Positions 10,732-21,168 of a stretch of 64,000 bases of DNA are shown piece by piece. The stretch's first letter is position 1, and each line of letters opens with the position of its first letter. Source of the stretch: Haemophilus influenzae (lineage in GTDB: Bacteria > Pseudomonadota > Gammaproteobacteria > Enterobacterales > Pasteurellaceae); the NCBI RefSeq assembly GCF_900475755.1, contig NZ_LS483411.1:62001-126000 (forward strand). Reading direction: 5' to 3'. The translations under genes and the position numbers were made by a program. Under the pieces are notes generated by a model that saw only the letters and a list, made by a program, of their open reading frames with translations, was not told where the DNA came from and ran no database searches.

Positions 10732-11097
10732 ATGCAACCCTATGAAAAATACCTAAAAGAGAATTCGCAGAAATTGCGAGCGGATCAAACGGATGCAGAA
10801 AGAAAGCTATGGCAACGCATCAATCGAGATCAATTATTAGGATTTCGTTTTAATCGACAAAAGCCACTTTTAAGTTATTTTGTTGATTTTTATTGTGCAA
10901 AAGCAAAGCTGATTATTGAATTAGATGGTAGTCAGCACTATGAACCTGATTATCAGGAAAAAGATGCATTGCGAGATGCAGAATTAAATTCACTTGGTTT
11001 TACAGTGATGCGATTTAGCAATGATGAAGTCATGCGTGAAATTGAAGCGGTAGTAGAGCAGATTTATTTGTTTTTAGAGAATGTAAGGGCTGATTGA
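10732..11097 (+). CDS. DUF559 (Vsr/restriction-endonuclease-like) protein
   Basis: 121 residues, the compact single-domain form of the DUF559 family, which belongs to the PD-(D/E)XK nuclease-like fold related to Vsr mismatch endonucleases. The core elements are NRDQLLGFRFNRQKPLLSYFVDFYC (conserved RFxRQ and DFYC), then AKLIIELDGSQHY (the E-x-D-G-x-x-H acidic site) and GFTVMRFSNDEV. The gene is intact. It lies between glyQ and glyS, 30 bases after the glutaredoxin-like gene, and is followed immediately by an array of short hairpins and a 34-base inverted repeat. Cleavage activity is inferred from the fold; no function is established to my knowledge. Confidence 0.82.
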   Translation: MQPYEKYLKENSQKLRADQTDAERKLWQRINRDQLLGFRFNRQKPLLSYFVDFYCAKAKLIIELDGSQHYEPDYQEKDALRDAELNSLGFTVMRFSNDEVMREIEAVVEQIYLFLENVRAD

Positions 11098-11101
11098 GTA
11101 T

Positions 11102-11215
11102 GAGGTTGGATTAACCTCTGCCACAAACGCTTGCGTTTGAACGTTGCTTTAGCAACGGCACGAAGTGCGAGCGAAGCGAGTAAATCTCCCCTACCCCTCT
11201 TTGCTAAAGAGGGGA
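11102..11215 (+). repeat. Array of consecutive short hairpins ending in left arm of a 34-base inverted repeat
   Basis: Five stem-loops follow one another directly after the DUF559 gene: GAGGTT/AACCTC (11102-11118), AAACGC/GCGTTT (11125-11138), CGTTGCT/AGCAACG (11142-11157), GCAC/GTGC (11158-11168), and CCCCTCTTT/AAAGAGGGG (11194-11214). Between the last two lies the direct repeat GCGAG-CGAA-GCGAG. Bases 11182-11215 are the perfect reverse complement of 11336-11369. No coding frame explains this. The 337-base gap between the DUF559 gene and glyS otherwise contains only AT-rich DNA. Confidence 0.85.
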
Positions 11216-11335
11216 ATTCTTGAGTAAATTGATAGTAACTGGTTCATTTACATTTTAATTTCAATAGAGATTAAATTATCTGCTTTAAAAAAACGTTAAA
11301 GTAGGACATAAATATTTAACTCTCCAAAGATCCAA

Positions 11336-11375
11336 TCCCCTCTTTAGCAAAGAGGGGTAGGGGAGATTTGGCAGA
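11336..11375 (-). repeat. Right arm of the 34-base inverted repeat (shorter, simpler copy)
   Basis: The minus strand reads TCTGCC followed directly by AAATCTCCCC and the rest of the 34-base unit. The left copy also has TCTGCC (11117-11122), but there about 59 bases of extra hairpin sequence separate it from AAATCTCCCC. The right copy therefore looks like the basic repeat and the left copy like the same repeat with an insertion. It ends 59 bases before the glyS ATG. Confidence 0.8.
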
Positions 11376-11434
11376 AGTAATAACGAAGAAAATAAGAATT
11401 TAAATCTACAGAATTTTTAAATAAGAGAAACAAA

Positions 11435-13501
11435 ATGACAACCCAAAACTTCCTAGTAGAAATCGGCACTGAAGAGCTGCCACCAAAAGCTCTAAAAACA
11501 TTAGCGACCTCTTTTGCGGATAACGTTGAGGCGGAATTAAACCAAGCAGGCTTATCATTCGACAAAATCGAATGGTTTGCGGCGCCGCGTCGTTTAGCGG
11601 TGAAAGTGTTGAACTTATCAACCCAACAACCGAGCAAAGAAATCGAAAAACGTGGGCCGGCAGTATCTGCAGCTTTTGATGCGGAAGGTAAACCAACTAA
11701 AGCGGCTGAAGGCTGGGCGCGTGGTTGTGGTATTACCGTTGAGCAAGCAGAACGCATTGCGACTGATAAAGGCGAATGGTTAGTTCACCGTGCAAAAATT
11801 AAAGGTCAGCCGACTAAAAACTTACTTAACGACATTGTGGCAAATGCGTTAGCGAAATTGCCAATTCCAAAACCAATGCGTTGGGCAGATAAAATCGTGC
11901 AATTTATTCGTCCAGTTCACACCGTGACTATGTTGTTAGGTGATGAGTTAATCGAAGGCGAAATTTTAGGTGTAGCAAGTGCGCGTACTATTCGTGGTCA
12001 CCGTTTCTTAGGCGAGAAAGAATTTGAAATTCAACATGCAGACCAATATCCACAATTATTGCGTGAAAAAGGTTCAGTGGTAGCGGATTTTAACGAGCGT
12101 AAAGCCGAAATCCTTGCAAAATCTCAAGCAAAAGCGACCGCACTTGGTGGCGTGGCTGACATTGAAGAAAGCTTGCTTGAAGAAGTGACTTCGTTGGTGG
12201 AATACCCAAATGTGTTAGCGGCAAAATTTGAAGAACGTTTCTTAGCAGTGCCTGCGGAAGCCTTGGTTTACACCATGAAAGGCGACCAAAAATACTTCCC
12301 AATTTATGACAAAGACGGCAAATTATTACCGCACTTTATTTTTGTCTCGAACATCAACCCAGAAGATCCAACCGCGATTATTGAAGGGAACGAAAAAGTG
12401 GTTCGCCCTCGTTTAACTGATGCGGAATTCTTCTTCAAAACTGACTTAAAACAAAAACTGGTTGATCGTTTACCACGTTTAGAAACCGTGTTGTTCCAAC
12501 AACAACTCGGTACATTAAAAGACAAAACTGATCGTATCGAACAACTTGCAGGCGAAATTGCAAAACAAATCGGTGCAGACGAAGCGAAAGCAAAACGTGC
12601 AGGTTTACTGTCAAAATGTGACTTAATGACCAACATGGTATTCGAATTCACCGATACGCAAGGCGTAATGGGCATGCACTATGCTCGTCACGACGGCGAA
12701 GATGAAGAAGTAGCAGTAGCATTAAACGAACAATATATGCCACGCTTTGCAGGCGATGAATTACCAAAATCACTCGTTGCAAGTGCGGTCGCTTTAGCCG
12801 ATAAATTTGACACTTTAACGGGTATCTTTGGAATCGGGCAAGCACCAAAAGGCAGTGCAGACCCATTTGCATTGCGTCGTGCGGCATTAGGTGCGTTACG
12901 TATTATTGTAGAGAAAAATTTACCACTGGATTTAGAAGATTTAGTGAAAAAATCAGCCGCTCTTTTCGGCGATAAACTCACGAATAAAAACGTGGTTGCC
13001 GATGTGGTAGATTTCATGCTCGGTCGTTTCCGTGCATGGTATCAAGATGAAGGCATTGCGGTGGATGTGATTCAAGCGGTATTGGCTCGTCGTCCAACCC
13101 GTCCAGCTGATTTTGATGCGCGAGTGCGTGCGGTTTCACACTTCCGTACTTTAGATTCAGCGGAAGCGTTAGCGGCAGCAAACAAACGTGTAAGCAACAT
13201 CTTATCCAAAGCGGATGCTGCAATTGGTGAGATCAATTTGACCGCTTGCGTAGAGCCAGCTGAAAAAGCACTTGCTGAAGCGGTACTTGCATTACGCACT
13301 GAAGTACAACCGCTTATTGCAAAAGGCGATTACACGGCAGTATTAGATAAATTATCGAACTTACGCACGCCAGTAGACAGTTTCTTCGACAACGTAATGG
13401 TAAATGCTGAAGATCCAGCATTACGCCAAAACCGCTTAGCGATTTTAAATACGTTACAAGGGTTATTCTTACAAGTAGCTGATATTTCAGTGCTTCAATA
13501 A
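11435..13501 (+). CDS. glyS: Glycyl-tRNA synthetase beta subunit
   Basis: 688 residues, full length for the beta chain, which binds tRNA and completes the alpha2beta2 enzyme with GlyQ. It begins [20 protein letters not shown], the canonical start, preceded by AAGAGAAAC. Further landmarks are the [11 protein letters not shown] block, the HD-type segment [14 protein letters not shown] and the C-terminal anticodon-binding region ending [17 protein letters not shown]. In most gammaproteobacteria glyQ and glyS are adjacent; here about 1 kb separates them. Several in-frame uptake sequences (for example at ~12.14 and 12.78 kb) are accommodated in the protein. Confidence 0.97.
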   Translation: MTTQNFLVEIGTEELPPKALKTLATSFADNVEAELNQAGLSFDKIEWFAAPRRLAVKVLNLSTQQPSKEIEKRGPAVSAAFDAEGKPTKAAEGWARGCGITVEQAERIATDKGEWLVHRAKIKGQPTKNLLNDIVANALAKLPIPKPMRWADKIVQFIRPVHTVTMLLGDELIEGEILGVASARTIRGHRFLGEKEFEIQHADQYPQLLREKGSVVADFNERKAEILAKSQAKATALGGVADIEESLLEEVTSLVEYPNVLAAKFEERFLAVPAEALVYTMKGDQKYFPIYDKDGKLLPHFIFVSNINPEDPTAIIEGNEKVVRPRLTDAEFFFKTDLKQKLVDRLPRLETVLFQQQLGTLKDKTDRIEQLAGEIAKQIGADEAKAKRAGLLSKCDLMTNMVFEFTDTQGVMGMHYARHDGEDEEVAVALNEQYMPRFAGDELPKSLVASAVALADKFDTLTGIFGIGQAPKGSADPFALRRAALGALRIIVEKNLPLDLEDLVKKSAALFGDKLTNKNVVADVVDFMLGRFRAWYQDEGIAVDVIQAVLARRPTRPADFDARVRAVSHFRTLDSAEALAAANKRVSNILSKADAAIGEINLTACVEPAEKALAEAVLALRTEVQPLIAKGDYTAVLDKLSNLRTPVDSFFDNVMVNAEDPALRQNRLAILNTLQGLFLQVADISVLQ

Positions 13502-13510
13502 TGTAAAAAG

Positions 13511-13545
13511 GGATGGTTGATTTTTCATCAATCATCCTTTCTTTT
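13511..13545 (+). terminator. glyS terminator
   Basis: GGATGGTTGA (13511-13520) pairs with TCAATCATCC (13528-13537) around a 7-base loop with one G-T wobble, followed by TTTCTTTT. It starts 9 bases after the glyS stop. Confidence 0.85.
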
Positions 13546-13546
13546 A

Positions 13547-13575
13547 TAGACTTCAAGTGATTATTTCTCTATAAT
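13547..13575 (+). promoter_or_regulatory. Promoter of the tRNA-Ile gene
   Basis: TAGACT (13547-13552), 17-base spacer, TATAAT (13570-13575); the mature tRNA begins 12 bases after the -10 hexamer. The promoter starts just where the glyS terminator ends, so the tRNA is an independent unit. Confidence 0.65.
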
Positions 13576-13586
13576 TACCGCAATTT

Positions 13587-13663
13587 CCCCCCTTAGCTCA
13601 GTCGGTTAGAGCAGGCGACTCATAATCGCTTGGTCACTGGTTCAAGTCCGGTAGGGGGGACCA
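13587..13663 (+). tRNA. ileX: tRNA-Ile2 (CAU anticodon, lysidine type)
   Basis: Complete cloverleaf: acceptor CCCCCCT/AGGGGGG, D stem GCTC/GAGC, anticodon stem GGCGA/TCGCT with loop CTCATAA, T arm with GGTTCAAGTCC, and an encoded CCA end. The anticodon CAU could be read as methionine. However, the segment GCAGGCGACTCATAATCGC and the following TTGGTC closely match my memory of E. coli ileX/ileY, whose C34 is changed to lysidine by TilS to read AUA. It is neither an initiator nor an elongator tRNA-Met by that comparison. The gene lies between glyS and the convergent holA. Confidence 0.85.
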
Positions 13664-13735
13664 TTTTTTCCAGCCAAAAATCTCTTTTTTATCAAAAATC
13701 TTATTTCAATATTGTCTATTTTATTTGCCTTGTGA

Positions 13736-14770
13736 CTACAAACAAATTTTCACAGATAAATCAGCGAGTTTAATCCACACTTCATCGCTAAATTCTTGTT
13801 TAGCAAGGCGTTCAATATTGGCGAGTTCTTGGATAATTTCGTAGAGTTTTTGGTAAGTTAAACGCTGAATTGCACTTAAAAAGAGCGGTCGGCGATTTTG
13901 CCAGATTTTTAGACGATCAAATTCAGCCTTAATTTGTTGAGTTGGAAGTTTTTCCGTTGTCATAATACGTTGCTGTGGTTTTGTGAGTTCAAGCAACGTA
14001 AATAATTCTCGCTGTAGTGTGCGTAATAAAATAACAGGTTGCACATCTTCAGCTTGTAAACCTTTTAAAATACGTTTAGCACGATTTGCTTTTCCCATTA
14101 GCAAAGCATCAATCCATTGAAATGGTGTAAAAATTGAGGATTGTTCCACCACGCTAATGACACGATTGTAGTTAAGTTTATGATCAGGATGGAGCAAATC
14201 TAAAAGCTGCAGAGCTTGTTTGAGTGCGAGCAAGTTATTCTCATAACTGTAACAAAGTTGTTGAATTGCTTCATTATCGGCATCTAATCCCATTGCTTTA
14301 GTACGATTTTTTACCCAACGTGGCAAGTTTTCTACCGTCGGTGTTTGACAATTTATCAGTATTACATTTGGTTCATGTTGATTAAGTGCAATAAACCACG
14401 CTTGCTTTTCAATCGCTTTAGTCAATTTTGCTACCTGTAAAATAAGCAAGACATCTTTATTCAATACGGATATAAGTTCTTGCAGATTTTTCTGCAAAAG
14501 TGCGGTGAAATTTTCAGGTAAATTCAAGCTTAGTATTTGTTTACTAAAAAATAACCCCATAGATTGACAAGATTCTATAAGTTGCACCCAATCAGTTTGG
14601 CTATCAACCTGAATGCTATTTTTTTCATCAAAACCTTGCTGGTTTGCCACTTGACAAATAGTATCCTCAGTTTCACTAAGTAATAAAGGATCTTGCCCAT
14701 GCGAGAGATAAACTCTAGCTAAACCTTGAGCAAGATTATAATTTAGTTGCTCTGGAAAAATACGGTTCAT
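13736..14770 (-). CDS. holA: DNA polymerase III delta subunit
   Basis: 344 residues, the usual length of HolA (343 in E. coli). The delta subunit is the wrench of the clamp loader that opens the beta sliding clamp. The N-terminal region has the LYLSHGQDPLL-type motif of the AAA+-like domain (VYLSHGQDPLLLSE), followed by SQTDW and SLNLPE, and a helical C-terminal collar (~210-340). The gene overlaps the stop of lptE by one base and is third in the leuS-lptE-holA order also found in E. coli. It ends convergent to the tRNA-Ile gene. Confidence 0.9.
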   Translation of the reverse strand: MNRIFPEQLNYNLAQGLARVYLSHGQDPLLLSETEDTICQVANQQGFDEKNSIQVDSQTDWVQLIESCQSMGLFFSKQILSLNLPENFTALLQKNLQELISVLNKDVLLILQVAKLTKAIEKQAWFIALNQHEPNVILINCQTPTVENLPRWVKNRTKAMGLDADNEAIQQLCYSYENNLLALKQALQLLDLLHPDHKLNYNRVISVVEQSSIFTPFQWIDALLMGKANRAKRILKGLQAEDVQPVILLRTLQRELFTLLELTKPQQRIMTTEKLPTQQIKAEFDRLKIWQNRRPLFLSAIQRLTYQKLYEIIQELANIERLAKQEFSDEVWIKLADLSVKICL

Positions 14771-15273
14771 TATTTGCTTTTTATTTGATTTTGTAACGCA
14801 ATTATTTTTACGATTAATTGACGCGCTACTTGCTCGCGCATATCATTCCAAATTACCTCGCGTTCTTCCGATTTGGCTAATGCTGCACGCGCATTATCAA
14901 AGAAAGTACGATTTACTTTCGCATTGATTGGATAGCTTTCGCCATTAGCAAGGCGAAAAGTGGCTTCAACTTCCAACATTAAAAGTTTTTCTGCTTCACG
15001 TCCGTGCTTAAAAATAGATGCGACTTGATCTGAAGTAATCTGTTTATTAATACGTAAAATGGGAATATTTTGTTTTACATTAACAATATTAACCTGATTT
15101 TCCTGTAACTTGCGACGCATAATAACAGTGAAATCATTATAAGGGTCATCACTTTCAAGGGCTAATGTTCGCAATTCATTTGGCATAGTAACCGACTGTT
15201 GAAAATGCCAACCGCAAGCAGAAAGAATTGCTAATGTTGCGATAAGCAGTAAAGTCTTGATTGATTTGATCAT
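14770..15273 (-). CDS. lptE: LPS assembly lipoprotein LptE (RlpB)
   Basis: 167 residues. Signal peptide [20 protein letters not shown] ends in lipobox LSAC (Cys20), followed by GWHFQ, the typical start of mature LptE. The protein plugs the LptD barrel in the outer membrane and takes part in LPS delivery to the cell surface. It sits between leuS (96 bases upstream) and holA (one-base overlap). Slightly shorter than the E. coli protein, as common in Pasteurellaceae. Confidence 0.9.
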   Translation of the reverse strand: MIKSIKTLLLIATLAILSACGWHFQQSVTMPNELRTLALESDDPYNDFTVIMRRKLQENQVNIVNVKQNIPILRINKQITSDQVASIFKHGREAEKLLMLEVEATFRLANGESYPINAKVNRTFFDNARAALAKSEEREVIWNDMREQVARQLIVKIIALQNQIKSK

Positions 15274-15368
15274 AAAAACTACCTTTAATTGTAGGACGTG
15301 TAAAATGTAAATATTTCACGTACGTATAAAAAATAGTGCGTGAATTTTGAATTCACACACCCCACGTA

Positions 15369-17954
15369 TTATGGTTTCACTACTACGTTTAATAATTTAC
15401 CTGCGACATAAATCACTTTGACAATATGTTGATTATCAACAAATTTCTTCACATTTTCATCCGCGAAAGCAATCGTTTTGACTGTTTCTTCATCCGCATC
15501 TGCCGCAACGGTAACTTTGCCACGAACCTTACCGTTTACTTGTACCACAATAAGTTTTTCGTCTTCTACCATTGCATCTTCGTCGGCTTTTACCCATTCT
15601 GCGGTATCAATAGCACTTTCATTGCCAAGAGCTTGCCATAATTCAAAACAGATATGCGGCGTAATTGGATAAAGCATACGAACAACTGCACTTAATGCTT
15701 CCGCCATGACTGCTCGATCTTGATCGCTTTCTAAGGAAGCCTTAGTCAGTTTATTCATCAACTCCATTACTGCTGCAATCGCAGTATTAAATGTTTGACG
15801 ACGACCAATATCATCACTCACTTTCGCAATTGTTTTATGTACTTCACGACGAAGCACTTTTTGTTCTGCGGAAAGTGCGGTCAAATCTAGGCTAGTTTTT
15901 GCTGGATTTTGTTGATATTGATATACCAAATTCCAAACACGCCCTAAGAAACGTTTCGCACCTTCTACGCCAGATTCTTGCCATTCCAAGGTCATTTCTG
16001 CTGGAGAGGCAAACATCATAAATAGACGAACAGTATCGGCACCATATTTTTCTACCATTTCTTGTGGATCAATACCGTTATTTTTGGATTTCGACATTTT
16101 GGTCATGCCGCTGTGGACTAGTTCACGCCCTTCAGGAGCTGTGGCTTTAATAATTCTGCCTTTTTCATCACGCTCAAGGGTCACTTGGGTTGGGCTTACC
16201 CAAATACGCTCGTTGGTTGGACTGGTGTAATAGAAAGCATCTGCAAGCACCATACCTTGACACAATAATTTATCGGCTGGTTCGTCACTGGTTACAAATC
16301 CTGCATCGCGTAACAATTTGTGGAAAAAACGGAAGTAGAGCAAATGCATTGTTGCGTGTTCAATACCACCGATATATTGATCCACTGGTAACCAATAGTT
16401 TGCTTCTTCCGCATCAAGCATGCCATTTTGATATTGTGGACAAGTGTAGCGCGCGTAATACCAAGAGGATTCCATAAAGGTATCAAAGGTATCCGTTTCT
16501 TTTAATGCAGGTACACCGTTGAAAGTTGTTTTCGCCCAGTTTGGATCCGCTTTAATTGGGCTTTTCACGCCATCCATTACCACATCTTCAGGCAGAATAA
16601 TGGGTAAATCTTCTATTGGTGCAGGTACTACATCGCCATTTTCAAGGGTTAGCATCGGAATTGGTGCTCCCCAATAACGTTGGCGAGAAACACCCCAGTC
16701 ACGTAAACGGTAATTCACTTGACGTTTTCCTACACCTAATTTTTCTAATTTATCTGCAATGCCGTTGAATGCACCTTCAAAATCTAAACCATCAAACTCA
16801 GCTGAGTTCACTAATTTACCGTGCTCAACGAAAGCTTGTTTAGTTAAATCAATTTCTTCATCAGCAATGGGTTCAATAACTTGCTTAATTTGTAAACCGT
16901 ATTTTTGAGCAAATTCAAAGTCACGCTGGTCGTGAGCTGGAACCGCCATTACTGCGCCAGTACCGTAGTGCATTAACACGAAATTCGCGGCCCAAATTGG
17001 CAATTTTTCACCCGTCAATGGATGAACCGCAAATAAGCCCGTTGCCATTCCTTTTTTCTCCATTGTCGCAAGATCAGCTTCTGCCACTTTGGCATTTTTT
17101 GCTTCTTGGATAAAGGTGGCTAATTCAGGATTATTTTGAGCCGCTAAACTTGCTAATGGATGTGCTGCGGCAATGCCTAAATAACTTACGCCGTAAAAGG
17201 TATCTGGACGCGTGGTGTAAACTGCTACTTTTTCGTTAGTATCTGCAACATCAAAGGTAATTTCTACCCCTTCAGAACGACCGATCCAGTTACGCTGCAT
17301 AGTTTTTACCATATCAGGCCATTGTGGAAGGGTATCTAAACCACCTAATAATTGCTCTGCATAGTCAGTAATTTTGATAAACCATTGTGGGATTTCTTTT
17401 TGTTCCACAGGTGTATCACAACGCCAGCAACAACCTTCGTGTACTTGCTCGTTTGCGAGTACGGTTTCATCATTTGGACACCAGTTTACGGTTGAGGTTT
17501 TTTTGTACACCAAGCCTTTTTTGTAAAGCTCTGTGAAGAACCATTGTTCCCATTTGTAGTATTCTGGTTTACAGGTTGCGATTTCACGATCCCAGTCGAA
17601 ACCAAAGCCTAAAAGCTGAAGTTGTTTTTTCATGCAGGCAATGTTTTCGTATGTCCATTTAGCAGGCGCAGTTTTATTTTTGATCGCCGCACCTTCTGCC
17701 GGTAAGCCGAAAGCATCCCAACCAAAAGGTTGCAACACGTTTTTACCTAGCATACGTTGATAACGAGAAATTACATCGCCAATAGTGTAGTTACGTACGT
17801 GTCCCATATGCAGGCGACCTGATGGATATGGGAACATAGAAAGACAGTAATATTTTTCTTTAGATTCGTCTTTGATTGCTTTGAAAACTTTATTTTCTGC
17901 CCAATATTGTTGAACCTTTGGTTCGATCATATCGGGACGATATTGTTCTTGCAT
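15369..17954 (-). CDS. leuS: Leucyl-tRNA synthetase
   Basis: 861 residues, essentially E. coli length. Class I signatures are the HIGH-type sequence [15 protein letters not shown] (~42-56) and [14 protein letters not shown] near residue 617. The editing domain is visible ([20 protein letters not shown]), as is the C-terminal tRNA-binding tail ending KLLNVVVKP. It charges tRNA-Leu in the cytoplasm. First gene of the leuS-lptE-holA unit. Upstream (17955-18204) is a 250-base divergent region towards uppS with two opposed uptake sequences about 80 bases apart. Confidence 0.97.
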   Translation of the reverse strand: MQEQYRPDMIEPKVQQYWAENKVFKAIKDESKEKYYCLSMFPYPSGRLHMGHVRNYTIGDVISRYQRMLGKNVLQPFGWDAFGLPAEGAAIKNKTAPAKWTYENIACMKKQLQLLGFGFDWDREIATCKPEYYKWEQWFFTELYKKGLVYKKTSTVNWCPNDETVLANEQVHEGCCWRCDTPVEQKEIPQWFIKITDYAEQLLGGLDTLPQWPDMVKTMQRNWIGRSEGVEITFDVADTNEKVAVYTTRPDTFYGVSYLGIAAAHPLASLAAQNNPELATFIQEAKNAKVAEADLATMEKKGMATGLFAVHPLTGEKLPIWAANFVLMHYGTGAVMAVPAHDQRDFEFAQKYGLQIKQVIEPIADEEIDLTKQAFVEHGKLVNSAEFDGLDFEGAFNGIADKLEKLGVGKRQVNYRLRDWGVSRQRYWGAPIPMLTLENGDVVPAPIEDLPIILPEDVVMDGVKSPIKADPNWAKTTFNGVPALKETDTFDTFMESSWYYARYTCPQYQNGMLDAEEANYWLPVDQYIGGIEHATMHLLYFRFFHKLLRDAGFVTSDEPADKLLCQGMVLADAFYYTSPTNERIWVSPTQVTLERDEKGRIIKATAPEGRELVHSGMTKMSKSKNNGIDPQEMVEKYGADTVRLFMMFASPAEMTLEWQESGVEGAKRFLGRVWNLVYQYQQNPAKTSLDLTALSAEQKVLRREVHKTIAKVSDDIGRRQTFNTAIAAVMELMNKLTKASLESDQDRAVMAEALSAVVRMLYPITPHICFELWQALGNESAIDTAEWVKADEDAMVEDEKLIVVQVNGKVRGKVTVAADADEETVKTIAFADENVKKFVDNQHIVKVIYVAGKLLNVVVKP

Positions 17955-18204
17955 AAAATCACCTTAAATTTTAACCGCACTTTTGCAGCATTTTGACAAT
18001 AGAAAATGTGGCATAGAATACCGTAAAACGGCAAAAATTAATAGGGAGAGAAATAAAAGTGCGGTGATTTTTTTTTAGTTGTTTTTCACAATAAATTTTC
18101 AATTTTTACAGAACAGATTCGAACAAAGGAATCCATAGCAAGCAAATACAACTTATGATATAGTTCACAACCGAATTTATAGGGATCTTTTTATAATAAA
18201 AATA

Positions 18205-18924
18205 ATGATAGAACTCGATCAAAACAATATTCCAAAACACATTGCCATTATTATGGATGGTAATGGGCGTTGGGCAAAACAGAAAAATAAAATGCGAATT
18301 TTTGGACACACCAATGGCGTTACTGCAGTACGCAAGGCTGTGGCTTATGCGCGACAAATCGGTGTGAAAGTGCTCACACTTTATGCCCTTAGTAGCGAAA
18401 ATTGGAGTCGCCCAGAACAAGAAGTCAGCGCGTTAATGTCGCTTTTTATGCAAGCCTTAGATCGAGAAGTAAAAAAATTACATAAAAATAATATTTGTCT
18501 GAAAATTATTGGCGATGTATCTCGTTTTAGTGAAACTTTACAAGAAAAAATCAAAAAAGCGGAAAATTTAACAGAAAAAAATACCGCACTTACGCTCAAT
18601 ATTGCGGCAAATTACGGCGGTTGTTGGGATATTGTTCAAGCAGCTAAACAAATTGCAGAAAAAGTTAAAAAAGAAGAAATGTCAGTTTCAGATATTAATA
18701 ACTCGACGTTTCAACATCATCTTGCAACGCAAAATGCACCACCTGTAGATTTATTAATTCGCACCAGTGGAGAACAACGCATAAGCAACTTTTTATTATG
18801 GCAAATTGCCTATGCGGAATTATATTTTTCCGATGTGCTTTGGCCCGATTTTAATCAATTAGAATTTAATCGTGCTATTGCAAGTTATCAACAACGTCAT
18901 CGCCGTTTTGGTGGGACAGAATAA
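18205..18924 (+). CDS. uppS: Undecaprenyl diphosphate synthase
   Basis: 239 residues of the cis-prenyltransferase family. The N-terminal motif [15 protein letters not shown] contains the catalytic aspartate, followed by the GVTAVRK and YALSSENW segments and the C-terminal [19 protein letters not shown] and YAELYFSD blocks. It makes the C55 lipid carrier for peptidoglycan and other surface polymers. First gene of the uppS-cdsA-rseP-bamA-skp-lpxD series; dxr, which precedes uppS in E. coli, is not here. Confidence 0.96.
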   Translation: MIELDQNNIPKHIAIIMDGNGRWAKQKNKMRIFGHTNGVTAVRKAVAYARQIGVKVLTLYALSSENWSRPEQEVSALMSLFMQALDREVKKLHKNNICLKIIGDVSRFSETLQEKIKKAENLTEKNTALTLNIAANYGGCWDIVQAAKQIAEKVKKEEMSVSDINNSTFQHHLATQNAPPVDLLIRTSGEQRISNFLLWQIAYAELYFSDVLWPDFNQLEFNRAIASYQQRHRRFGGTE

Positions 18925-18941
18925 TTCAACGGATTAAAATT

Positions 18942-19808
18942 ATGCTTAAACAACGAGTTTTATCTGCTATTGTGTTAATTGCTGCAGTTTTATGTGCACT
19001 ATTTTTATTCACACCTTTTTATTTTGCCCTTGCGTTAGGTATGGTAGCTGCTTTGGGGATCTGGGAATGGACTCAATTTGCTCGTCTTAAACAACCTTTG
19101 ATACGTTTTTTTGTGACTACCTTTTTAGGCGTATTTATCTTCTTATGGCTCTATACTGAGGGTAACTATTTAGATGCCGGGCGTGTGTTTGAACAACATC
19201 TTCAGCTTTTATTGATAAATGCTGTAAGCTGGTGGGGCTTAGCTTTATTGCTAGTAATCAGTTATCCTAAATCAGCTAAATTTTGGTCTAAAAATCCACT
19301 TTTACAACTTTTATTTGCCTTTTCTACGTTGATTCCCTTTATCGCAGGTGTATTACGTTTACGTTTAGAACACTATACCAATAATCCTTATCACGGATTA
19401 TTTTTATTACTTTACGTATTTGTACTTGTTTGGGCGGCTGATTCTGGTGCTTATTTTAGCGGACGCGCCTTTGGTAAACGTAAACTTGCCCCTAAAGTAT
19501 CGCCAGGTAAAAGCTGGGAAGGGGTCATTGGCGGCTTAATTACAGCATTAGTACTTGCTTTTATCTTTATTCATTTCTCTGGCGATACTTTAGTAGGCGA
19601 TCGAAATATTACTGGATTTATCATTCTTTCTGTAGCCACAGTTGCAATTTCAGTATTGGGCGATTTAACTGAAAGTATGTTCAAGCGTGAGTCTGGTGTG
19701 AAAGACAGCAGTCAATTAATTCCAGGTCACGGTGGTGTATTAGATCGTATTGATAGCTTGACTGCTGCAATACCTTTTTTCAGCTATTTCTATTTCTTTG
19801 TATTATAA
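18942..19808 (+). CDS. cdsA: Phosphatidate cytidylyltransferase
   Basis: 288-residue multi-pass inner membrane protein with about eight hydrophobic segments. The C-terminal signature is present: AFGKRKLAPKVSPGKSWEGVIGG and then SVLGDLTESMFKRESGVKDSSQLIPGHGG. It makes CDP-diacylglycerol, the precursor of all phospholipids. It begins 17 bases after uppS and is followed after 9 bases by rseP. Confidence 0.96.
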   Translation: MLKQRVLSAIVLIAAVLCALFLFTPFYFALALGMVAALGIWEWTQFARLKQPLIRFFVTTFLGVFIFLWLYTEGNYLDAGRVFEQHLQLLLINAVSWWGLALLLVISYPKSAKFWSKNPLLQLLFAFSTLIPFIAGVLRLRLEHYTNNPYHGLFLLLYVFVLVWAADSGAYFSGRAFGKRKLAPKVSPGKSWEGVIGGLITALVLAFIFIHFSGDTLVGDRNITGFIILSVATVAISVLGDLTESMFKRESGVKDSSQLIPGHGGVLDRIDSLTAAIPFFSYFYFFVL

Positions 19809-19817
19809 GGATTTTTA

Positions 19818-21149
19818 ATGTCATTTTTGTGGTCACTAGGTTCTTTTATCATTGCGATTGCGGTATTAGTATCCGTTCACGAATACGGTCACTTTTGGGC
19901 TGCTAGAAAGTGCGGTATAAAAGTCCATCGTTTTTCAATTGGTTTTGGTAAGGTAATTTGGAAACGTATCGATAAACAGGGTACAGAATTTGCGGTTTCA
20001 ATGATTCCTTTAGGCGGCTATGTAAAAATGCTTGATGGACGTAATGAAGTAGTTCCTGCAGAGCAAAAGTCACAAGCATTTGACAGCAAAAGCGTATTGC
20101 AACGGTCATTTGTAATTATTGCAGGTCCTTTAGCTAATTTTATTTTTGCAATTTTTGCCTATTGGGTCATTTACCTTTATGGAATGCCAACGGTTAAACC
20201 AGTGATTGAATCGATAACGCCAAACTCAATAGCAGCACAAGCTCACATTGAACCCAATACACAAATTCTTACAATTGATGGCGAAGAAACTCAAGATTGG
20301 GAAACCATCAATATGCTACTTGCCACAAAAATGGGGGAGCCTAATGTTGAGATTGCCCTTTCTCCTTTCAATTCTAATATTGAACAACAACGGACTTTAA
20401 ATCTTACAAATTGGACATTCGATCCTGAAAAAGAAAGTGCGTTCACTGCTTTAGGGATTGTTCCAATTCATTCAAAAGTGGAAATGGTACTTTCTAAAGT
20501 TGTTCAGGCTTCTCCAGCGGAGAAAGCGGGTTTACAAATAGGAGACAAAATTTTAACAGAAAATTTCACCGCACTTAGTTGGCAAAATTTTGTAAAACAG
20601 GTCGAACAAGGCGAAACTTTTTCTATTAAAGTTGAACGTAATGGCGAAACATTTGACAAAGCCCTGACTCCAGTGCGTAACCAAAATGGCAAATGGTTTG
20701 TAGGAGTTAGCCCAACCTTAACAAAATTAGCGGATGAATACCGTACTGAATTAAAATATGGTATTCTTGAATCTTTACAAAAAGGCATTGAAAAAACAGG
20801 GCAGCTTTCCCTTTTAACCTTGAAAATATTAGGGAAATTACTTACTGGCGATTTGTCATTAAATAATTTAAGTGGGCCAATTTCTATTGCAAAAGGTGCT
20901 GGTGCATCAGCAAATATTGGATTGGTGTATTTTTTAAGTTTTATGGCATTGATTAGTGTAAATTTAGGGATTATGAATTTATTTCCATTACCAGTATTAG
21001 ATGGCGGTCATTTAGTTTTTTTAGCAATGGAAGCTGTTAAAGGAAAACCTGTTTCTGAGCGGGTGCAAAGCATCTGTTATCGAATTGGTGCAGCACTGTT
21101 ATTAAGCTTAACGGTGTTTGCATTATTTAATGATTTTTTACGTCTATAA
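19818..21149 (+). CDS. rseP: Site-2 intramembrane protease RseP
   Basis: 443-residue inner membrane zinc metalloprotease. The HExxH site is HEYGH at residues 21-25 in the first membrane helix. Two PDZ regions follow (~100-310). The LDG motif lies in [13 protein letters not shown] near residue 395. RseP cleaves anti-sigma factor RseA and remnant signal peptides. Its 3' end is followed after 19 bases by bamA; a longer bamA frame overlapping rseP exists but is not the likely start. Confidence 0.95.
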   Translation: MSFLWSLGSFIIAIAVLVSVHEYGHFWAARKCGIKVHRFSIGFGKVIWKRIDKQGTEFAVSMIPLGGYVKMLDGRNEVVPAEQKSQAFDSKSVLQRSFVIIAGPLANFIFAIFAYWVIYLYGMPTVKPVIESITPNSIAAQAHIEPNTQILTIDGEETQDWETINMLLATKMGEPNVEIALSPFNSNIEQQRTLNLTNWTFDPEKESAFTALGIVPIHSKVEMVLSKVVQASPAEKAGLQIGDKILTENFTALSWQNFVKQVEQGETFSIKVERNGETFDKALTPVRNQNGKWFVGVSPTLTKLADEYRTELKYGILESLQKGIEKTGQLSLLTLKILGKLLTGDLSLNNLSGPISIAKGAGASANIGLVYFLSFMALISVNLGIMNLFPLPVLDGGHLVFLAMEAVKGKPVSERVQSICYRIGAALLLSLTVFALFNDFLRL

Positions 21150-21168
21150 TTTATATAGGATACAATCG

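Larger units (their letters stand above)
11098..11434. other. 337-base intergenic region upstream of glyS
   Basis: Holds the hairpin array, both arms of the 34-base inverted repeat and an AT-rich centre of 120 bases (11216-11335) without a recognisable gene. No transposase fragment and no target-site duplication can be seen around the repeats. A glyS promoter, if any, cannot be assigned. Confidence 0.7.

Noticed and set aside
11182..11369. Insertion sequence bounded by the 34-base inverted repeats
   Set aside because: Only 120 bases lie between the arms, with no transposase remnant, and the flanks show no target duplication.
13587..13663. tRNA-Met call from the CAU anticodon
   Set aside because: Body and anticodon arm fit tRNA-Ile2 better.
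18106..18420. 104-residue minus-strand frame over the uppS start
   Set aside because: It is antisense to the well-supported N-terminus of uppS and has no recognisable motif.
21118..21168. Longer BamA with start inside rseP
   Set aside because: It would place 17 residues before a normal signal peptide; the ATG at 21169 has its own ribosome site.
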